DNA of 63,631 bases from Rhodothermia bacterium (GCA_030428385.1 JAUIDY010000020.1:1-63631), one strand, 5' to 3'; counted from the first letter of the stretch, positions 1 to 11,254 are shown. Program-made: numbers and translations. Notes: a model not told the origin generated them from the sequence alone.

Positions 1-1
1 C

Positions 2-2164
2 ATTCAGGACAACGCGTCGCTTGAATCGTTGGCGGGGTTGGAGAACCTCACGTCGGTGGACGGCGACCTCACGGTTGAAAACAACGTGGTGCTGAGCGAC
101 TGCGCGTGTTGGCTAGGCGGGCTGATCACCGGGAATGCCTTCACGGGGGTCACGGGCACCGTCACCATCCAGAACAACGCCGCCGTCGGAAGTTGCACCG
201 CCCCCGCTGACATCCTCATGAACGACATCACCCTCGCCTCGCAGGCTGCGGTCGATGCTTTTAGCTGCCCCGTCGTCACCGGCTCGCTGACCATCGACGG
301 CAACACCATCACCGACCTCTCGCCACTGGCGGGGCTTACGACCGTCGGCGCAGACCTCACTATCAACACCAACATCCTCCTCCCCTCGCTGGACGGATTG
401 TCCGGTCTCACGTCGGTCGATGGTAGCTTAATCATTACGTTCAACGACGTGTTAACATCCGTTGAGGGACTGACGAATCTGGCCTCTGTGGGTAGTGAAT
501 TGAGAATCAGTATTAATCCGGTCTTGACATCGCTGGTCGGGTTGGAGCGCCTTACTTCGGTAGGATTGGGCGTGACGGTCGGTAGCAATGCGTTGGCGTC
601 TTTGGACGGGCTGTCGAACCTCACCAACATTGGAAGTAATGGGCTCAGTATCGGTGGTGAAGGTGGCCTGACATCGCTTTCCGGGATAAAAAACCTTACC
701 TCGGTTGAAGCGCTTAGCATCTATGGCAATGCAGCGCTTACCTCGCTGGCCGGGCTGGAGAATCTTACCTCCATTGGAACGGGTGGCATCCACATCTTGG
801 AGAACGGAGCCCTGGTTTCAGTGGCGGGATTAGAGCATGTGGCCTCGGTTGCTGGGGAAGTGGATATTGAAGGCAATGCCTCCCTTGTGTCGCTGCAAGG
901 ATTGGAGGGGCTTGCCTCCGTCGGAGAAAGTTTCGGAGTTGATGGCAACCCGTCGCTGGTGTCGCTGACGGGTCTGGAGAACCTCACCTCGGTGGGTACC
1001 GGCCTGAAGATCAGCGACAACGCTGTGTTGGCCTCCTTGACGGGGCTGGATAATTTTACCACGCTGGGCAGAACGCTGATCATTCAGGACAATCCCGCCC
1101 TTACCTCGCTGGCGGCGCTTCGTCAGCTTACCGCGACAGGAAGATTCATTGATCCTGAAGCAGGAGACACAACAGGCATTCGTATCAAAGGCAATGCGGC
1201 CTTGCCCTCCCTGGACGGATTGGAGAACATCACCGTGACGGACGGCACCCTCGTAATCGAGGACAACGCGGCGCTGGCGGTGTGCGCCTGCGGGCTGGCG
1301 GGGCTGATCTCCGGCGACCCGGCTGCCTTCACCGGCGTCGGAGGCACGGTCACCATCCAGAACAACGACGCCACCGGAGCCTGCACGTCGCCCCAGGTCG
1401 TCCTCGACGATGATGCCGTCTGCGCCCTCGCGGGCCTCGCCCTCGGCCTCAGCGCCTGCCTCGAAGGCCCCTGGAACGGCACCGCCATGAACACCGACCT
1501 CTCGGGCGTACTGCCTGACACCGATCCGTATGGACTGGGGCAGAGCGTTGCCACCAGCGACTTCTTCACCACCGATGCCGACGGACAAAACGTCGTCGAT
1601 TGGGTCTGGCTCCAACTCCGCTCCGACGAAACCACCACCGTTGCCACCACCGCCGCGCTACTCCTCAGCGATGGCACGGTCAAGGCCACCGACGCCACCA
1701 GCGACGTGTCGGTCGATCTTGCGCCCGGCAGCTACTACCTCGTCGTCGGCCACCGCAACGCGCTCGCCGTGATGAGTGCCAGCGCGGTGGACTGCACCAG
1801 CGGCAGTTGCACCTACGACTTCCGCACCGCACAGACGCAAGCCTACGGCTCAGGCGCGATGGTCGACCTTTCCGGCAGCGGCAGCGGACCGTTCGCGCTC
1901 ATCACCGGCGATGCGGACCAGAACGGTCAGGTGCAAGCCTCCGACAAGAACGCCTACTTCAGCGTACAGGTGGGGCAGAGCGGCTACCGCGAGGCCGACT
2001 TCGACCTCAACGGCCAGGTGCAGGCGTCGGATAAAAACGCGTACTTCACCAAAAACGTGGGCAAAGGAACGCAGGTGCCTGCCAGCGCCGCGCCGCGTCT
2101 CGCGACGGCTGCTGATGGCACGTCTGCTTCGCCTGCGCGAATTTCGGTGGGGGCAGAGCGGTAA
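2..2164 (+). CDS. Secreted leucine-rich-repeat surface protein with dockerin-like tail (5' partial)
   Basis: The reading frame is open from the first bases of the window, so the N-terminus and signal peptide are missing. The visible 720 residues hold about a dozen 24-residue repeats of the type SLxGLxNLTSVGxxLxIxxNxxL, which resemble receptor-L-domain/LRR solenoids. Two similar cysteine-bearing units (around residues 29-70 and 415-460, each with a CAC motif, the block TVTIQNN and a further Cys) bracket the solenoid and may be disulfide caps. After a beta-rich domain the protein ends in two EF-hand-like segments (GDADQNGQVQASDKNAYF and DFDLNGQVQASDKNAYF), which look like a dockerin type I pair. 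A cell-surface or extracellular role is inferred. The ligand is unknown. Confidence 0.85.
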   Translation: MQDNASLESLAGLENLTSVDGDLTVENNVVLSDCACWLGGLITGNAFTGVTGTVTIQNNAAVGSCTAPADILMNDITLASQAAVDAFSCPVVTGSLTIDGNTITDLSPLAGLTTVGADLTINTNILLPSLDGLSGLTSVDGSLIITFNDVLTSVEGLTNLASVGSELRISINPVLTSLVGLERLTSVGLGVTVGSNALASLDGLSNLTNIGSNGLSIGGEGGLTSLSGIKNLTSVEALSIYGNAALTSLAGLENLTSIGTGGIHILENGALVSVAGLEHVASVAGEVDIEGNASLVSLQGLEGLASVGESFGVDGNPSLVSLTGLENLTSVGTGLKISDNAVLASLTGLDNFTTLGRTLIIQDNPALTSLAALRQLTATGRFIDPEAGDTTGIRIKGNAALPSLDGLENITVTDGTLVIEDNAALAVCACGLAGLISGDPAAFTGVGGTVTIQNNDATGACTSPQVVLDDDAVCALAGLALGLSACLEGPWNGTAMNTDLSGVLPDTDPYGLGQSVATSDFFTTDADGQNVVDWVWLQLRSDETTTVATTAALLLSDGTVKATDATSDVSVDLAPGSYYLVVGHRNALAVMSASAVDCTSGSCTYDFRTAQTQAYGSGAMVDLSGSGSGPFALITGDADQNGQVQASDKNAYFSVQVGQSGYREADFDLNGQVQASDKNAYFTKNVGKGTQVPASAAPRLATAADGTSASPARISVGAER

Positions 2165-2512
2165 GCCGAACGATTTGTGCCTATATTATACACGCTCTGA
2201 AAAATTGGGGAGCAAGGTTGAAGGAGGTGTCATCCCGAAAGATCCTTCAACCTTGCACCTGCTTTTCTCGGTAAAAGATTACGTTGCCGAAGCAAGTTAT
2301 CTTATACAGATTCAAAATCTCCATGTCCGTATAGCGCTGTCATTGCGAGCCCTCAAAGAGGGCGTGGCCATCTCGTAGGTCGAGCTACCACGACGAGATT
2401 GCCGCGTCGCCTGCGGCTCCTCGCAATGACAAGGATGCGGACATCACCATGTGGAATCCGTATTAGTGGTGGTTTGCTTGTTTCTCACGCACCCCGTTTC
2501 CCCCCGTGCGTC
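2165..2512. other. Intergenic region with one palindromic element
   Basis: This 348-bp stretch between the LRR protein and the sensor gene holds no convincing gene. The TGTCA-ended element at 2338-2431 fills its right half. The sensor frame stays open through it (from about 2399), but that part encodes repeat-derived sequence and lies ahead of a good signal peptide. Confidence 0.6.
2338..2431. repeat. TGTCATTGCGAG-ended palindromic intergenic element
   Basis: The left end TGTCATTGCGAG is matched by the inverted right end CTCGCAATGACA. Inner imperfect complementarity would allow a long hairpin. It is one of several elements in this window that begin TGTCA and end TGACA but differ inside. It contains no ORF, so it is non-autonomous if mobile. 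Confidence 0.75.
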
Positions 2513-5500
2513 ATGAAGTCCTCTCTTCTCAGCCTGCTTCTTTTCCTGTGGACCCCGGCCCTGCTGTGGGCACAAGGGGTGGAGTCCCACAATGAACGGC
2601 TGGCAGGGACGGAGGGCCGCGAACGCCTCGTGCTGCTGGTCGAACACGCCGAAGTGGCCCAACGCGATGCGCCGGAGGAAGCCTTGACCTACGGACGCGA
2701 GGCGCAGGCCATGCTGGCCCGTTTCCCCGACTCCGACTTGCAGCAGCGGCTGTGGTTAAGCATGGGGCAGGTGCATTACCGCCTGGATGCTTTCGACTCC
2801 CTGCGTGCCTATGTCGAGCGCCTGGATGCGGTGGCGGAGGCTTCGGCACCAAGCCGTGCGCGGAAGTTTCACCTTCAGGGCTATGCCTTGCGGGCCCAAG
2901 ACCAGCATGCGGAAGCCCGAACCGCGTTGGAAACAGCCCTGACGCAGTATGAAGCCGTGGGCGATGCACGGGGCAAGGCCGATGTGTTGCGGTTTCTCGG
3001 CTTGACGCATCGCAGTCTGGGTGATTATGACGAGGCGCTGGATTTTTTCGATCAGGCACATCGCCTCACAGAAGAAATAGGCGACCGGATAGGCGTCGCC
3101 AATGTGCTGAATCAGATCGGCATCACGCATCGTCGCCGGGGAGATTTAGATGCCGCGCTGGATTTTTACCACCAATCGATGCGCCTCCGTGAAGCCATCG
3201 GCGACCGGGAAGGGATAGCCGGTTCGCTGAACAACATCGGCACGGTCTATCGGTCCATGGGCCAGTGGGGTGAGGCGTTGGACTATTACCAACGCTCGTT
3301 GGCCCTCAAAGAGGAACTAGGCGACCAGGAGGGCATGAGCAACACCCTCGGCAACATGAGTCTCGCCTATCTGCGTCGCGGTGATACCGAAGCAGCCCTG
3401 GCGGCGGTCAACCGATCGCTGCTGCTCCAGACAGAGATTGGGAATCAGGAGGGCATGGCCAATAGCCTCTACATCATCGGGACTTTGTATGAGTCGCTGG
3501 GTGATTACGATGCGGCCCTCACCGCCTTCACGCAGTCGCTGGAAACAAGCGAAGCCATGGGCGACGCGTCCCGTATGGCCCGGGCGCTGAGCAACATCGG
3601 AGATATTCACCGGGACCACGGAGACCTGGAGGCCGCCCGGACCGTGTCGGAGCGGGCCCTCCAGATGCAGGAGGCGTTGGGCGATCCCGCCGGTATCGCC
3701 ATTGCCCTCAACAACCTGGGGCTGGTGGCGGAAGTGCAGGGACGCCTCGACGAAGCGCTGGGGTACTTCACCCGCTCGCTGGCGATCAAAGAAGACCTGA
3801 ATGATATCCAGCGTCAGGCGAACTCGCTCATCAACATTGGCAACATCCATTTGCGGCGGGGCGATCTGGAGGAGGCCCAGGCATGCTTCGAGCGGGCGAT
3901 GGTGCAGTATACCACGGTCAATGAGTCAGAGGGAATCGTGATCGCCCTAACCAGCCTTGGCAGTGTGCAGCAGCGGGCGGGAAATCTGGAAGACGCGCTC
4001 CAGTTCACCAAGCAGGCGGCGGTGCGGGCCGACTCCATCGGGGCACTACCCAAGCTGCGCACTGCCTACGAGCAGCAGGCGGCCATCTTGGAGGCGCTGG
4101 GACGTCCCTCCGAGGCACTGGCGGCGTATCGGGCCTATCAGGCGGTCCACGACTCGCTTTTCAACAGCGAAAGCCAGGGCGTCGTCGCCGAGCTTCAGGC
4201 GCAGTACCGCACGCGCGAGCAGGAGCAGCGCATTGAACTGTTAGAAAGCAATCGACGGCAGCAGCGGCTGTGGGTAGCGCTGCTTTTGGGCGGGCTGGGA
4301 CTGCTGGTGATCATCATCGCCTTGCTGGTGGGGCGGATGCGCCTGCGCCGCCGGGCAATCGCCGCCATCGAAGAAGCCCGGCAGGCCGAGGCAGCCCGCG
4401 CCGAGGAACTGCGGCTGGCCAACGAGACGAAGTCGCGCTTCCTCGCCAACATCTCGCACGAGTTTCGCACGCCGCTCACGCTCACCTTCGGCCCGCTCGA
4501 CGATCTTTTGGACGGACGCTTTGCCTCCATCGAGGAGGCCCGCCCGCACCTCGAAACAGCCCGGCGCAACGGCGGTCGGTTGCTGCGGCTGATCAACCAA
4601 CTGCTCGATCTCTCCAAGCTCGACGCCGGGGCGCTGCTCTTGCAGGCTCGTCCGCACGATCTGGTCGCCCACCTCCAAAGCCTCGCTGCCCTGTTTGATT
4701 CTATCGCTGAGAACCGTGGCATCACGTTCACGACGCACCTGCCCGACGCGCCGTTGCACCAGGTCTACGACAGCGACAAGATCGAAAAAGTGGTCATCAA
4801 CCTGTTGTCCAACGCTTTCAAGTTCACCGAGCCCGGCGGCAAAATTGGGCTGACTCTTGAAGCATCGGCTGACGGCGTGCAGATCGAGGTGGTGGATACG
4901 GGCACCGGCATCGCCGAAGAAAACCTGCCGCACCTGTTCGACCGCTTTTATCAGGTGGAGAGCGACACCACGCGGACGCACGAGGGCACGGGCATCGGGC
5001 TGGCGTTGGTGAAGGAACTCGTCGAACTGCATAGCGGGACGATTGATGTGCAAAGCCGGGTGGGATTTGGCACGACGTTCACCGTGAGTTTGCCGGTCCT
5101 CACGAAGGTTGAATCATCGACGGAGACCAAGCCCGCCGATGCAGCAGTGGACGCGGCCCCGGTAGCGGTGGGAGATGGCGCAGCGCAGTCCATCACGGGT
5201 TCGCTGACAATACCCGCTGCGTTGCGCAAAGACACTGCCGACGACGAAACAAGCGAGGAAGAAGGGGCCACGGTGGTGCTGGTGGTGGAAGACAACGCCG
5301 ATATGCGGGCCTACATTCGGGGGCATCTCGATGATCTCGTCTCTGTCGTCGAGGCCGAAAATGGTCGCCTCGGCGTGGAGGAGGCGCAGGCCCAGGTACC
5401 CGACCTTGTGCTCTCGGATGTGATGATGCCAGAGATGGATGGGCTGGAACTGTGCGCTGCCATCAAGGCCGACGAGCGGACGAGCCATATCCCGGTGGTG

Positions 5501-6085
5501 CTTTTGACGGCGCGAGCGCAGGTGGAGCACCGTATCGCGGGGTTTGAGTCGGGAGCCGATGCGTATTTGCCGAAGCCGTTTAACGCGCAGGAGTTACGCG
5601 TGCGGGTGCAGACGCTGATTGCGGAACGCCGTCGGCTGCGGCGTCGGTTTGCTGGGGTTGCGGTAGGAGACGTGGAAAGTGAAAAGAACGAAGTGGTCCC
5701 GTCACTTCCACCCCGGGAGGCGGCGTTTGTGGAGAAGGTGGAAACCGTCATCGCCGAACATGTGGGGGATACGCAGTTTGGGGTCGAGCAACTGGCAGAG
5801 GAACTGCTGCTCAGCCGCCGACAGCTATTTCGCAAGCTGCGGGCGCTGACGGAAGAAACCCCGTCGGCGATGATTCGGCGGCACCGCTTGGACCATGCGG
5901 CGCTGTTGCTGGCGCAGGGTGCGGAGACGATCAAAGAGGTGTCGTATGCCGTCGGTTTTCAGAGCGCGTCGTCCTTCACCAAGGCCTTTCAGCAGGTGCA
6001 TGGCATGACGCCCACCGAGTATCAGGCGCAGGTGTCGGGGCGTTCCGTGCAAGAAAGCGCCCCGACCTCCGGCGCTGACGAATAG
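2513..6085 (+). CDS. Hybrid sensor kinase: TPR sensor, HisKA/HATPase, receiver and AraC-type HTH
   Basis: This 1190-residue protein packs a two-component pathway into one chain. A signal peptide (MKSSLLSLLLFLW) sets the start at 2513. About 11 tetratricopeptide repeats (residues ~110-560, motifs such as NNIG and GDYDEAL) form a periplasmic sensor. A transmembrane helix lies at ~585-610. The histidine kinase dimerisation box SHEFRTPL is near 647. The ATPase domain (NLLSNAFKF, DTGTGI, GTGIGLAL) spans ~755-862. The receiver (VEDNADM, phospho-Asp in LSDVMMPEMDG, K in LPKPF) spans ~920-1036. An AraC-family HTH pair is at ~1070-1176 (SRRQLFRKL, VGFQSASSFTKAF). Membrane tethering of a DNA-binding domain is typical of Bacteroidota hybrid systems, which often control neighbouring carbon-use genes. 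The target here is unknown. Confidence 0.95.
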   Translation: MKSSLLSLLLFLWTPALLWAQGVESHNERLAGTEGRERLVLLVEHAEVAQRDAPEEALTYGREAQAMLARFPDSDLQQRLWLSMGQVHYRLDAFDSLRAYVERLDAVAEASAPSRARKFHLQGYALRAQDQHAEARTALETALTQYEAVGDARGKADVLRFLGLTHRSLGDYDEALDFFDQAHRLTEEIGDRIGVANVLNQIGITHRRRGDLDAALDFYHQSMRLREAIGDREGIAGSLNNIGTVYRSMGQWGEALDYYQRSLALKEELGDQEGMSNTLGNMSLAYLRRGDTEAALAAVNRSLLLQTEIGNQEGMANSLYIIGTLYESLGDYDAALTAFTQSLETSEAMGDASRMARALSNIGDIHRDHGDLEAARTVSERALQMQEALGDPAGIAIALNNLGLVAEVQGRLDEALGYFTRSLAIKEDLNDIQRQANSLINIGNIHLRRGDLEEAQACFERAMVQYTTVNESEGIVIALTSLGSVQQRAGNLEDALQFTKQAAVRADSIGALPKLRTAYEQQAAILEALGRPSEALAAYRAYQAVHDSLFNSESQGVVAELQAQYRTREQEQRIELLESNRRQQRLWVALLLGGLGLLVIIIALLVGRMRLRRRAIAAIEEARQAEAARAEELRLANETKSRFLANISHEFRTPLTLTFGPLDDLLDGRFASIEEARPHLETARRNGGRLLRLINQLLDLSKLDAGALLLQARPHDLVAHLQSLAALFDSIAENRGITFTTHLPDAPLHQVYDSDKIEKVVINLLSNAFKFTEPGGKIGLTLEASADGVQIEVVDTGTGIAEENLPHLFDRFYQVESDTTRTHEGTGIGLALVKELVELHSGTIDVQSRVGFGTTFTVSLPVLTKVESSTETKPADAAVDAAPVAVGDGAAQSITGSLTIPAALRKDTADDETSEEEGATVVLVVEDNADMRAYIRGHLDDLVSVVEAENGRLGVEEAQAQVPDLVLSDVMMPEMDGLELCAAIKADERTSHIPVVLLTARAQVEHRIAGFESGADAYLPKPFNAQELRVRVQTLIAERRRLRRRFAGVAVGDVESEKNEVVPSLPPREAAFVEKVETVIAEHVGDTQFGVEQLAEELLLSRRQLFRKLRALTEETPSAMIRRHRLDHAALLLAQGAETIKEVSYAVGFQSASSFTKAFQQVHGMTPTEYQAQVSGRSVQESAPTSGADE

Positions 6086-6109
6086 AAAAGAATGGCGATT
6101 GGGTCAAAT

Positions 6110-6856
6110 TCAACGCGCGAGAAGCGCCGTCACAGGCTCGATGCTGTCGCCGAGCAGCAGGTAGACAAGGGCCGCGAGTACGCCGCCCACGACGGGCGCG
6201 ACCACCGGAATCCACGCATAGCCCCAGTCGCTGTCGCGCTTGCCGCCGGGGATGGGAAGCAAGGCATGGATGATGCGCGGCCCGAGGTCGCGGGCGGGGT
6301 TGATCGCATAGCCGGTCGTACCCCCAAGTGCCAACCCGATCACCAGCACCACGAGCCCCACCGGTAGGGCGTCGAGGGCGCCGAGGCCCACTTCCGGCGC
6401 GGCCAGATACAGTACCGCGAAAACCAGGACAAACGTGCCAATGAGTTCAGAGACGAAGTTGCTGCCGGTGTCGCGGATGGCGGGGCCGGTGCAGAAGACT
6501 GCCAACTTGAGGTCGTTATCTTCCGTCACGCCGAAGTGCGGCCGGTAGTGCAGCCACACGAGCGCTGCCCCGAAGGCGGCTCCGAGCATCTGGGCAATGA
6601 CATATCCCGGCACGAGCGCCCACGAAAATTTGCCCGCCGCCGCCAGTCCCACCGTGACCGCCGGATTGATGTGAGCCCCGCTGAACGCTCCCACGATGAA
6701 GACCGCCACAAAGACGGCCATGCCCCAGCCCATGGTGATGACGATCCAGCCTGCGTTTTCGCCCTTGGTGCCCTTGAGGACCACGTTGGCCACCACGCCG
6801 TCGCCCAGTAGAAGCAGGATGGCGGTGCCGATGAACTCTGCGAGATACGGTGTCAT
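6110..6856 (-). CDS. glpF: MIP-family aquaglyceroporin (glycerol facilitator)
   Basis: This 248-residue integral membrane channel has both half-helix pore motifs, NPA in GAHINPAVTVG and NPARD in GYAINPARDLGPR. The Asp following the second NPAR favours a glycerol-conducting GlpF-type pore over a strict water channel (family knowledge). Six hydrophobic segments are readable. It lies downstream of glpK on the same strand, so facilitated glycerol entry is probably coupled to phosphorylation. Its end converges on the sensor kinase with a 24-bp gap. Confidence 0.93.
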   Translation of the reverse strand: MTPYLAEFIGTAILLLLGDGVVANVVLKGTKGENAGWIVITMGWGMAVFVAVFIVGAFSGAHINPAVTVGLAAAGKFSWALVPGYVIAQMLGAAFGAALVWLHYRPHFGVTEDNDLKLAVFCTGPAIRDTGSNFVSELIGTFVLVFAVLYLAAPEVGLGALDALPVGLVVLVIGLALGGTTGYAINPARDLGPRIIHALLPIPGGKRDSDWGYAWIPVVAPVVGGVLAALVYLLLGDSIEPVTALLAR

Positions 6857-7157
6857 AAACCCTTTCTGTTTGTTGATTCCGATGCAATGTGAGGAAACGT
6901 GTGCCGCGTTATACCGATTCTGTTTGTCGATGTCAGGATAGCGAAAAGGCTTCCTTCTGCGTTCCCTCTCCCTTGATGGGAGAGGGCGAGGGTGAGGGTG
7001 ATTCGTTAAACTGAGCCGAGCGCTGTTATTGGCGCATTCCCCTTCACTCTGTTTAGCTCGCTACGCTCATCAGTCGCCTTCGGCTCGTGTCTCTCCCGCC
7101 AGGAGAGAGAGGACCTTGCTCGATGGCAAGGATCCCGTCATCAACGATGGCTACGTA
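6857..7157. repeat. Spacer between glpK and glpF holding a composite inverted repeat
   Basis: The 301-bp gap has no gene. Positions 6964-6986 form a perfect hairpin (CCCTCTCCC / GGGAGAGGG). A second hairpin-like part lies at about 7083-7115 (TCTCTCCCGCC / GGAGAGAGA). GTTTA/TAAAC-type and CGGCTCG/CGAGC segments between them are partly complementary. It looks like one composite palindromic element inserted between two genes of the same pathway. It could attenuate glpF expression or simply be a dispersed repeat. Confidence 0.55.
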
Positions 7158-8672
<1,515 letters not shown>

Positions 8673-8877
8673 GGTGGATGGGAGTCAGGGATGTGAGGTT
8701 GGTGTTGGAAAGGTAGCGTTGGAGGCTGGGTTTTGAAACGTAAAACGTGAGGGTGCCAAGCACAATGGTTCGGAAACAAGATCACGTTTTACGTTTCACG
8801 CATCATGTCTTTGGGCAATCCGTTCAGGCTGCGCTCGACGTGTATTTCCAAGTCGAATATAAAGGAAGGCGCAGCGT
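8673..8877. other. Spacer upstream of glpK, carrying a heptad element
   Basis: This 205-bp gap between the start of glpK and the end of fbp is largely occupied by the repeat at 8735-8800. No other ORF or clear terminator was recognised. Confidence 0.5.
8735..8800. repeat. Intact ACGTGAA-heptad palindromic element, copy 1
   Basis: It begins GAAACGTAAAACGTGAGGGT and ends ATCACGTTTTACGTTTCACG, with GGTGCCAAGCAC between them. The ends are tandem heptads of the type ACGTRAA, inverted at the two sides. The core GGTGC-CAA-GCAC can fold into a small hairpin. A second intact copy is at 19742-19808, and interrupted copies lie at 22925-23218, 24511-24650 and 35562-35687. Confidence 0.8.
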
Positions 8878-10842
8878 TTATTCCTCCTCTTCGATCAGGT
8901 TTTCCTCGTAGGCCTGCACCAGCTTCTTGAGCATCGTGATGTTGGCGCGGAGGGCGTCGCCTTCTTCCGTATCGCCCACGGTGCGTTCTTGGTCAAACGT
9001 TTTGATGCGCGTCACGTGCGGGATGATTTCGGTGCCTTGGGCAACGGCTTCTTCGACGGAGTCGAAGTGGGAGTGGCGGGCCAGCGAGATGCCGCCCGCT
9101 TCCAGAATCAGGGTGTAGCCGTGGCCGCCATAGGCTTCGGAGAACGCACCGTCGATGGTGATGGCTTTCCCGCTGCGCTTCACCGGATCCTCGCCTTCCT
9201 CCACGTTCACCGGGACGTGCCCGTTGACGATGAGCCCGTTGTCAGGATCAACGCCAAACTCACGCAAGACTTTTTCGCAGAACGCAGGCTCGTGGATTAG
9301 CCGGAAGTACGCATTCTTTACCTCGCGATGGGCGGTAGAGTCGGCGATGAAGTAGCGCTCGAACGTCGCCATTTTGTCTTTGCCAAACAGTGGCGAATGC
9401 GGACCCGTCCACAGGTAAAACAGCAGGTCGAAGTCGGTCTGCTGCCGGTCTTTAAAGGCCCGGTGGATGATCAGATTCAGCTTGTCCATCAGCGGCTTGC
9501 CCGTGTAGCCGCGCCCGTCGATGGGCATGGGTAAGAAGTCGCCCGTCTCGTTCACGGCCAAACAGCCGTGAAAGATCAGGTTGTCGCCCCGGATGAGATA
9601 CATCGACCCCTTGTTGCGCAGAAACTGCATGTGTCGCCACAGCTTTTCGCTCGACAGGAACGAGTCCCGCAGGCGGTCCATGCACTCCTGTTCTTCGGGC
9701 GAAAGCGCCAGCGGGTCGGCTGGGTCGATGGTGGGAAACGCGCTGTCGAGGAGCGGATACGTGGTGCCGTCGAGGTTGATGGTGTGGGCATCCAGATCGA
9801 GGTGGCGCAGCAGGTTGCGGTGCGCCATCTGGAAGTCGGGGTTGCGCTCGATGGCCTGGCCTTCCAACTTACATTCGATGAGGGCGATGGCCTTCTGCAT
9901 CCGCGCCACCGTGTCGGCTTCACGGATGCCCGGCAGACGGGGGAGGAAGCGCTCCTCCGTGTTTGGGCCGTAGCAGGTGCGCGCCAGGCGTTCGAGCGGA
10001 GCGAGGGTGATGCCATAGCCTTCTTCCAACTGAAACAGGCGGCGGTAGCGCATTGAAATCCGCAGCACGGTGGCGATGTGCAGGTCGGAGCCGAGGCACG
10101 CGCCCATCCACGTCACGTCGTGGTTGCCCCAGGTGATCGCCACATGGGGCTGGTAGCTGATCCGGTCGATGACACGGTCGATGCGCGGCCCTCGATCGCC
10201 GCAGTCGCCCGCGACGATCAGTTCCTTGATGGAGAGGTTGCGGATGGCACGCGACACGCGCCGCAGGAAGTCGAACTCGGCCCCGTAGTCGAACAGCGCG
10301 TCGAGCATGGCCTCGGCCCAGGCGGCGGCGTGGGTGCCGGTGCGCTCGAAGAAGACCTCGCGGAACAGTGCGGCGTACTCGGCCGGAAAGGTGCGCTCAA
10401 TGCGGCGGGCACTGGAGCGCTTTGCCACCTCGCGCATCACCTCAAATTCGAGCAGGACGATGCGGTGCAGGTGCTGCCGCAGGTCCTGCGGATCGGGGTA
10501 TTCGGCTTGGGCGCGTTCGCAGGCTTCTTTCGGGTAGTAGATAAACGTCAGCAGGCGGGTAATTTCGTCGGGGCTACAGCGGTCTTGTAGCAGGCGTTCG
10601 ACGGTCGGGCGTAGGCTCCCGGAGGCGTTGTGGATGACGTGCTGGAGCTTTTTGTGCTCGCCGTGGATGTCGCTCAGGACGTGGATGGTTCCTTTCGGCA
10701 GTTGGAGGAACGCCTCGCTGTAAGCAATCTCGGCGATGGCAGCGGCGGCGTTGGGATACTGCCGGGCGATGGCGCGCAGGTAGGGCAGTTCGTCGCTGCG
10801 AAGCGCCTCGGCCGGTTCGTAGCTGGTAAAGGGCGTAGGCAT
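8878..10842 (-). CDS. fbp: Class III fructose-1,6-bisphosphatase (Firmicutes/Bacteroides type)
   Basis: This 654-residue enzyme hydrolyses fructose 1,6-bisphosphate in gluconeogenesis. It belongs to the metallophosphoesterase-fold class III family, whose members have about 650 residues. Metal-binding motifs are visible: SDIHGEH (residues 57-63), AGDCGDRGPRIDR and TWGNHDVTW, with a later NGHVPVN. The start at 10842 (MPTPFTSYEP) is chosen because the upstream 25 codons look non-coding and the family starts near here. Its neighbours glpK and glpF supply triose phosphates from glycerol, so the three genes make sense as a gluconeogenic block, although fbp is separated from glpK by a repeat-bearing spacer. 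Confidence 0.93.
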   Translation of the reverse strand: MPTPFTSYEPAEALRSDELPYLRAIARQYPNAAAAIAEIAYSEAFLQLPKGTIHVLSDIHGEHKKLQHVIHNASGSLRPTVERLLQDRCSPDEITRLLTFIYYPKEACERAQAEYPDPQDLRQHLHRIVLLEFEVMREVAKRSSARRIERTFPAEYAALFREVFFERTGTHAAAWAEAMLDALFDYGAEFDFLRRVSRAIRNLSIKELIVAGDCGDRGPRIDRVIDRISYQPHVAITWGNHDVTWMGACLGSDLHIATVLRISMRYRRLFQLEEGYGITLAPLERLARTCYGPNTEERFLPRLPGIREADTVARMQKAIALIECKLEGQAIERNPDFQMAHRNLLRHLDLDAHTINLDGTTYPLLDSAFPTIDPADPLALSPEEQECMDRLRDSFLSSEKLWRHMQFLRNKGSMYLIRGDNLIFHGCLAVNETGDFLPMPIDGRGYTGKPLMDKLNLIIHRAFKDRQQTDFDLLFYLWTGPHSPLFGKDKMATFERYFIADSTAHREVKNAYFRLIHEPAFCEKVLREFGVDPDNGLIVNGHVPVNVEEGEDPVKRSGKAITIDGAFSEAYGGHGYTLILEAGGISLARHSHFDSVEEAVAQGTEIIPHVTRIKTFDQERTVGDTEEGDALRANITMLKKLVQAYEENLIEEEE

Positions 10843-10943
10843 GAGGGTCCGTTCGCTTTTCCCGCTGTCTTTGCACAGAAACCAGTATACCGCATTTGCC
10901 CGACAAGAAAAAAGCACCCAACGTACGGAATAGCGTAACGATA

Positions 10944-11044
10944 AAACCCCTCCCTTGAGGGAGGTGGCCCAACGGGCCGGAGGGTGTTAAGGCGATGTGG
11001 AACACCCGCAGTCGCTTCGCGACAGTTCCCTCAAGGGGGGCGGG
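10944..11044. repeat. CCCTCCCTTGAGGGAGG element, copy 1
   Basis: The order of blocks is CCCTCCCTTGAGGGAGG, GGCCCAACGGGCC, GGAGGGTGTT, AACACCC, GTCGCTTCGCGAC and CCCTCAAGGGGGG. Each block is itself palindromic or pairs with a neighbour. The same block order occurs in reverse complement at 29434-29536, so this is a defined dispersed element. Confidence 0.75.
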
Positions 11045-11090
11045 TGGTTCCTTGCTGATTTTCCTCGGTACAGGACAAAACCTAGAACCG

Positions 11091-11179
11091 TGTCATCTCG
11101 AACGCATGTGAGAGATCTCCCACGTTGGAAACAACGCAAACGTGGGAGATCTCTCCTCATTACGCTCGTCGAGATGACA
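11091..11179. repeat. TGTCATCTCGA-ended palindromic element
   Basis: The ends TGTCATCTCGA and TCGAGATGACA are inverted copies. Inside, GAGAGATCTCCCACGTT pairs with the segment CGTGGGAGATCTCTC after a short loop, making an almost continuous long stem. It has no ORF. Confidence 0.78.
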
Positions 11180-11225
11180 AGAAAAACGTTTTGTCGTGTA
11201 CTAAACTGAATTTCAAAAACACAAA

Positions 11226-11254
11226 AAAGCCCGGCCTGCGAGTGACCGGGCTTT
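11226..11254 (-). terminator. Rho-independent terminator of the gene at 11287-11772
   Basis: A 9-bp stem AAAGCCCGG/CCGGGCTTT with an 11-nt loop is followed on the minus strand by further T residues. It lies about 30 bp after the stop codon. Confidence 0.85.

Noticed and set aside
400..1150. Regular ~72-bp periodicity that could suggest a CRISPR-like or tandem DNA repeat
   Set aside because: The periodicity follows the 24-residue LRR units of the protein and bases vary freely at third positions.
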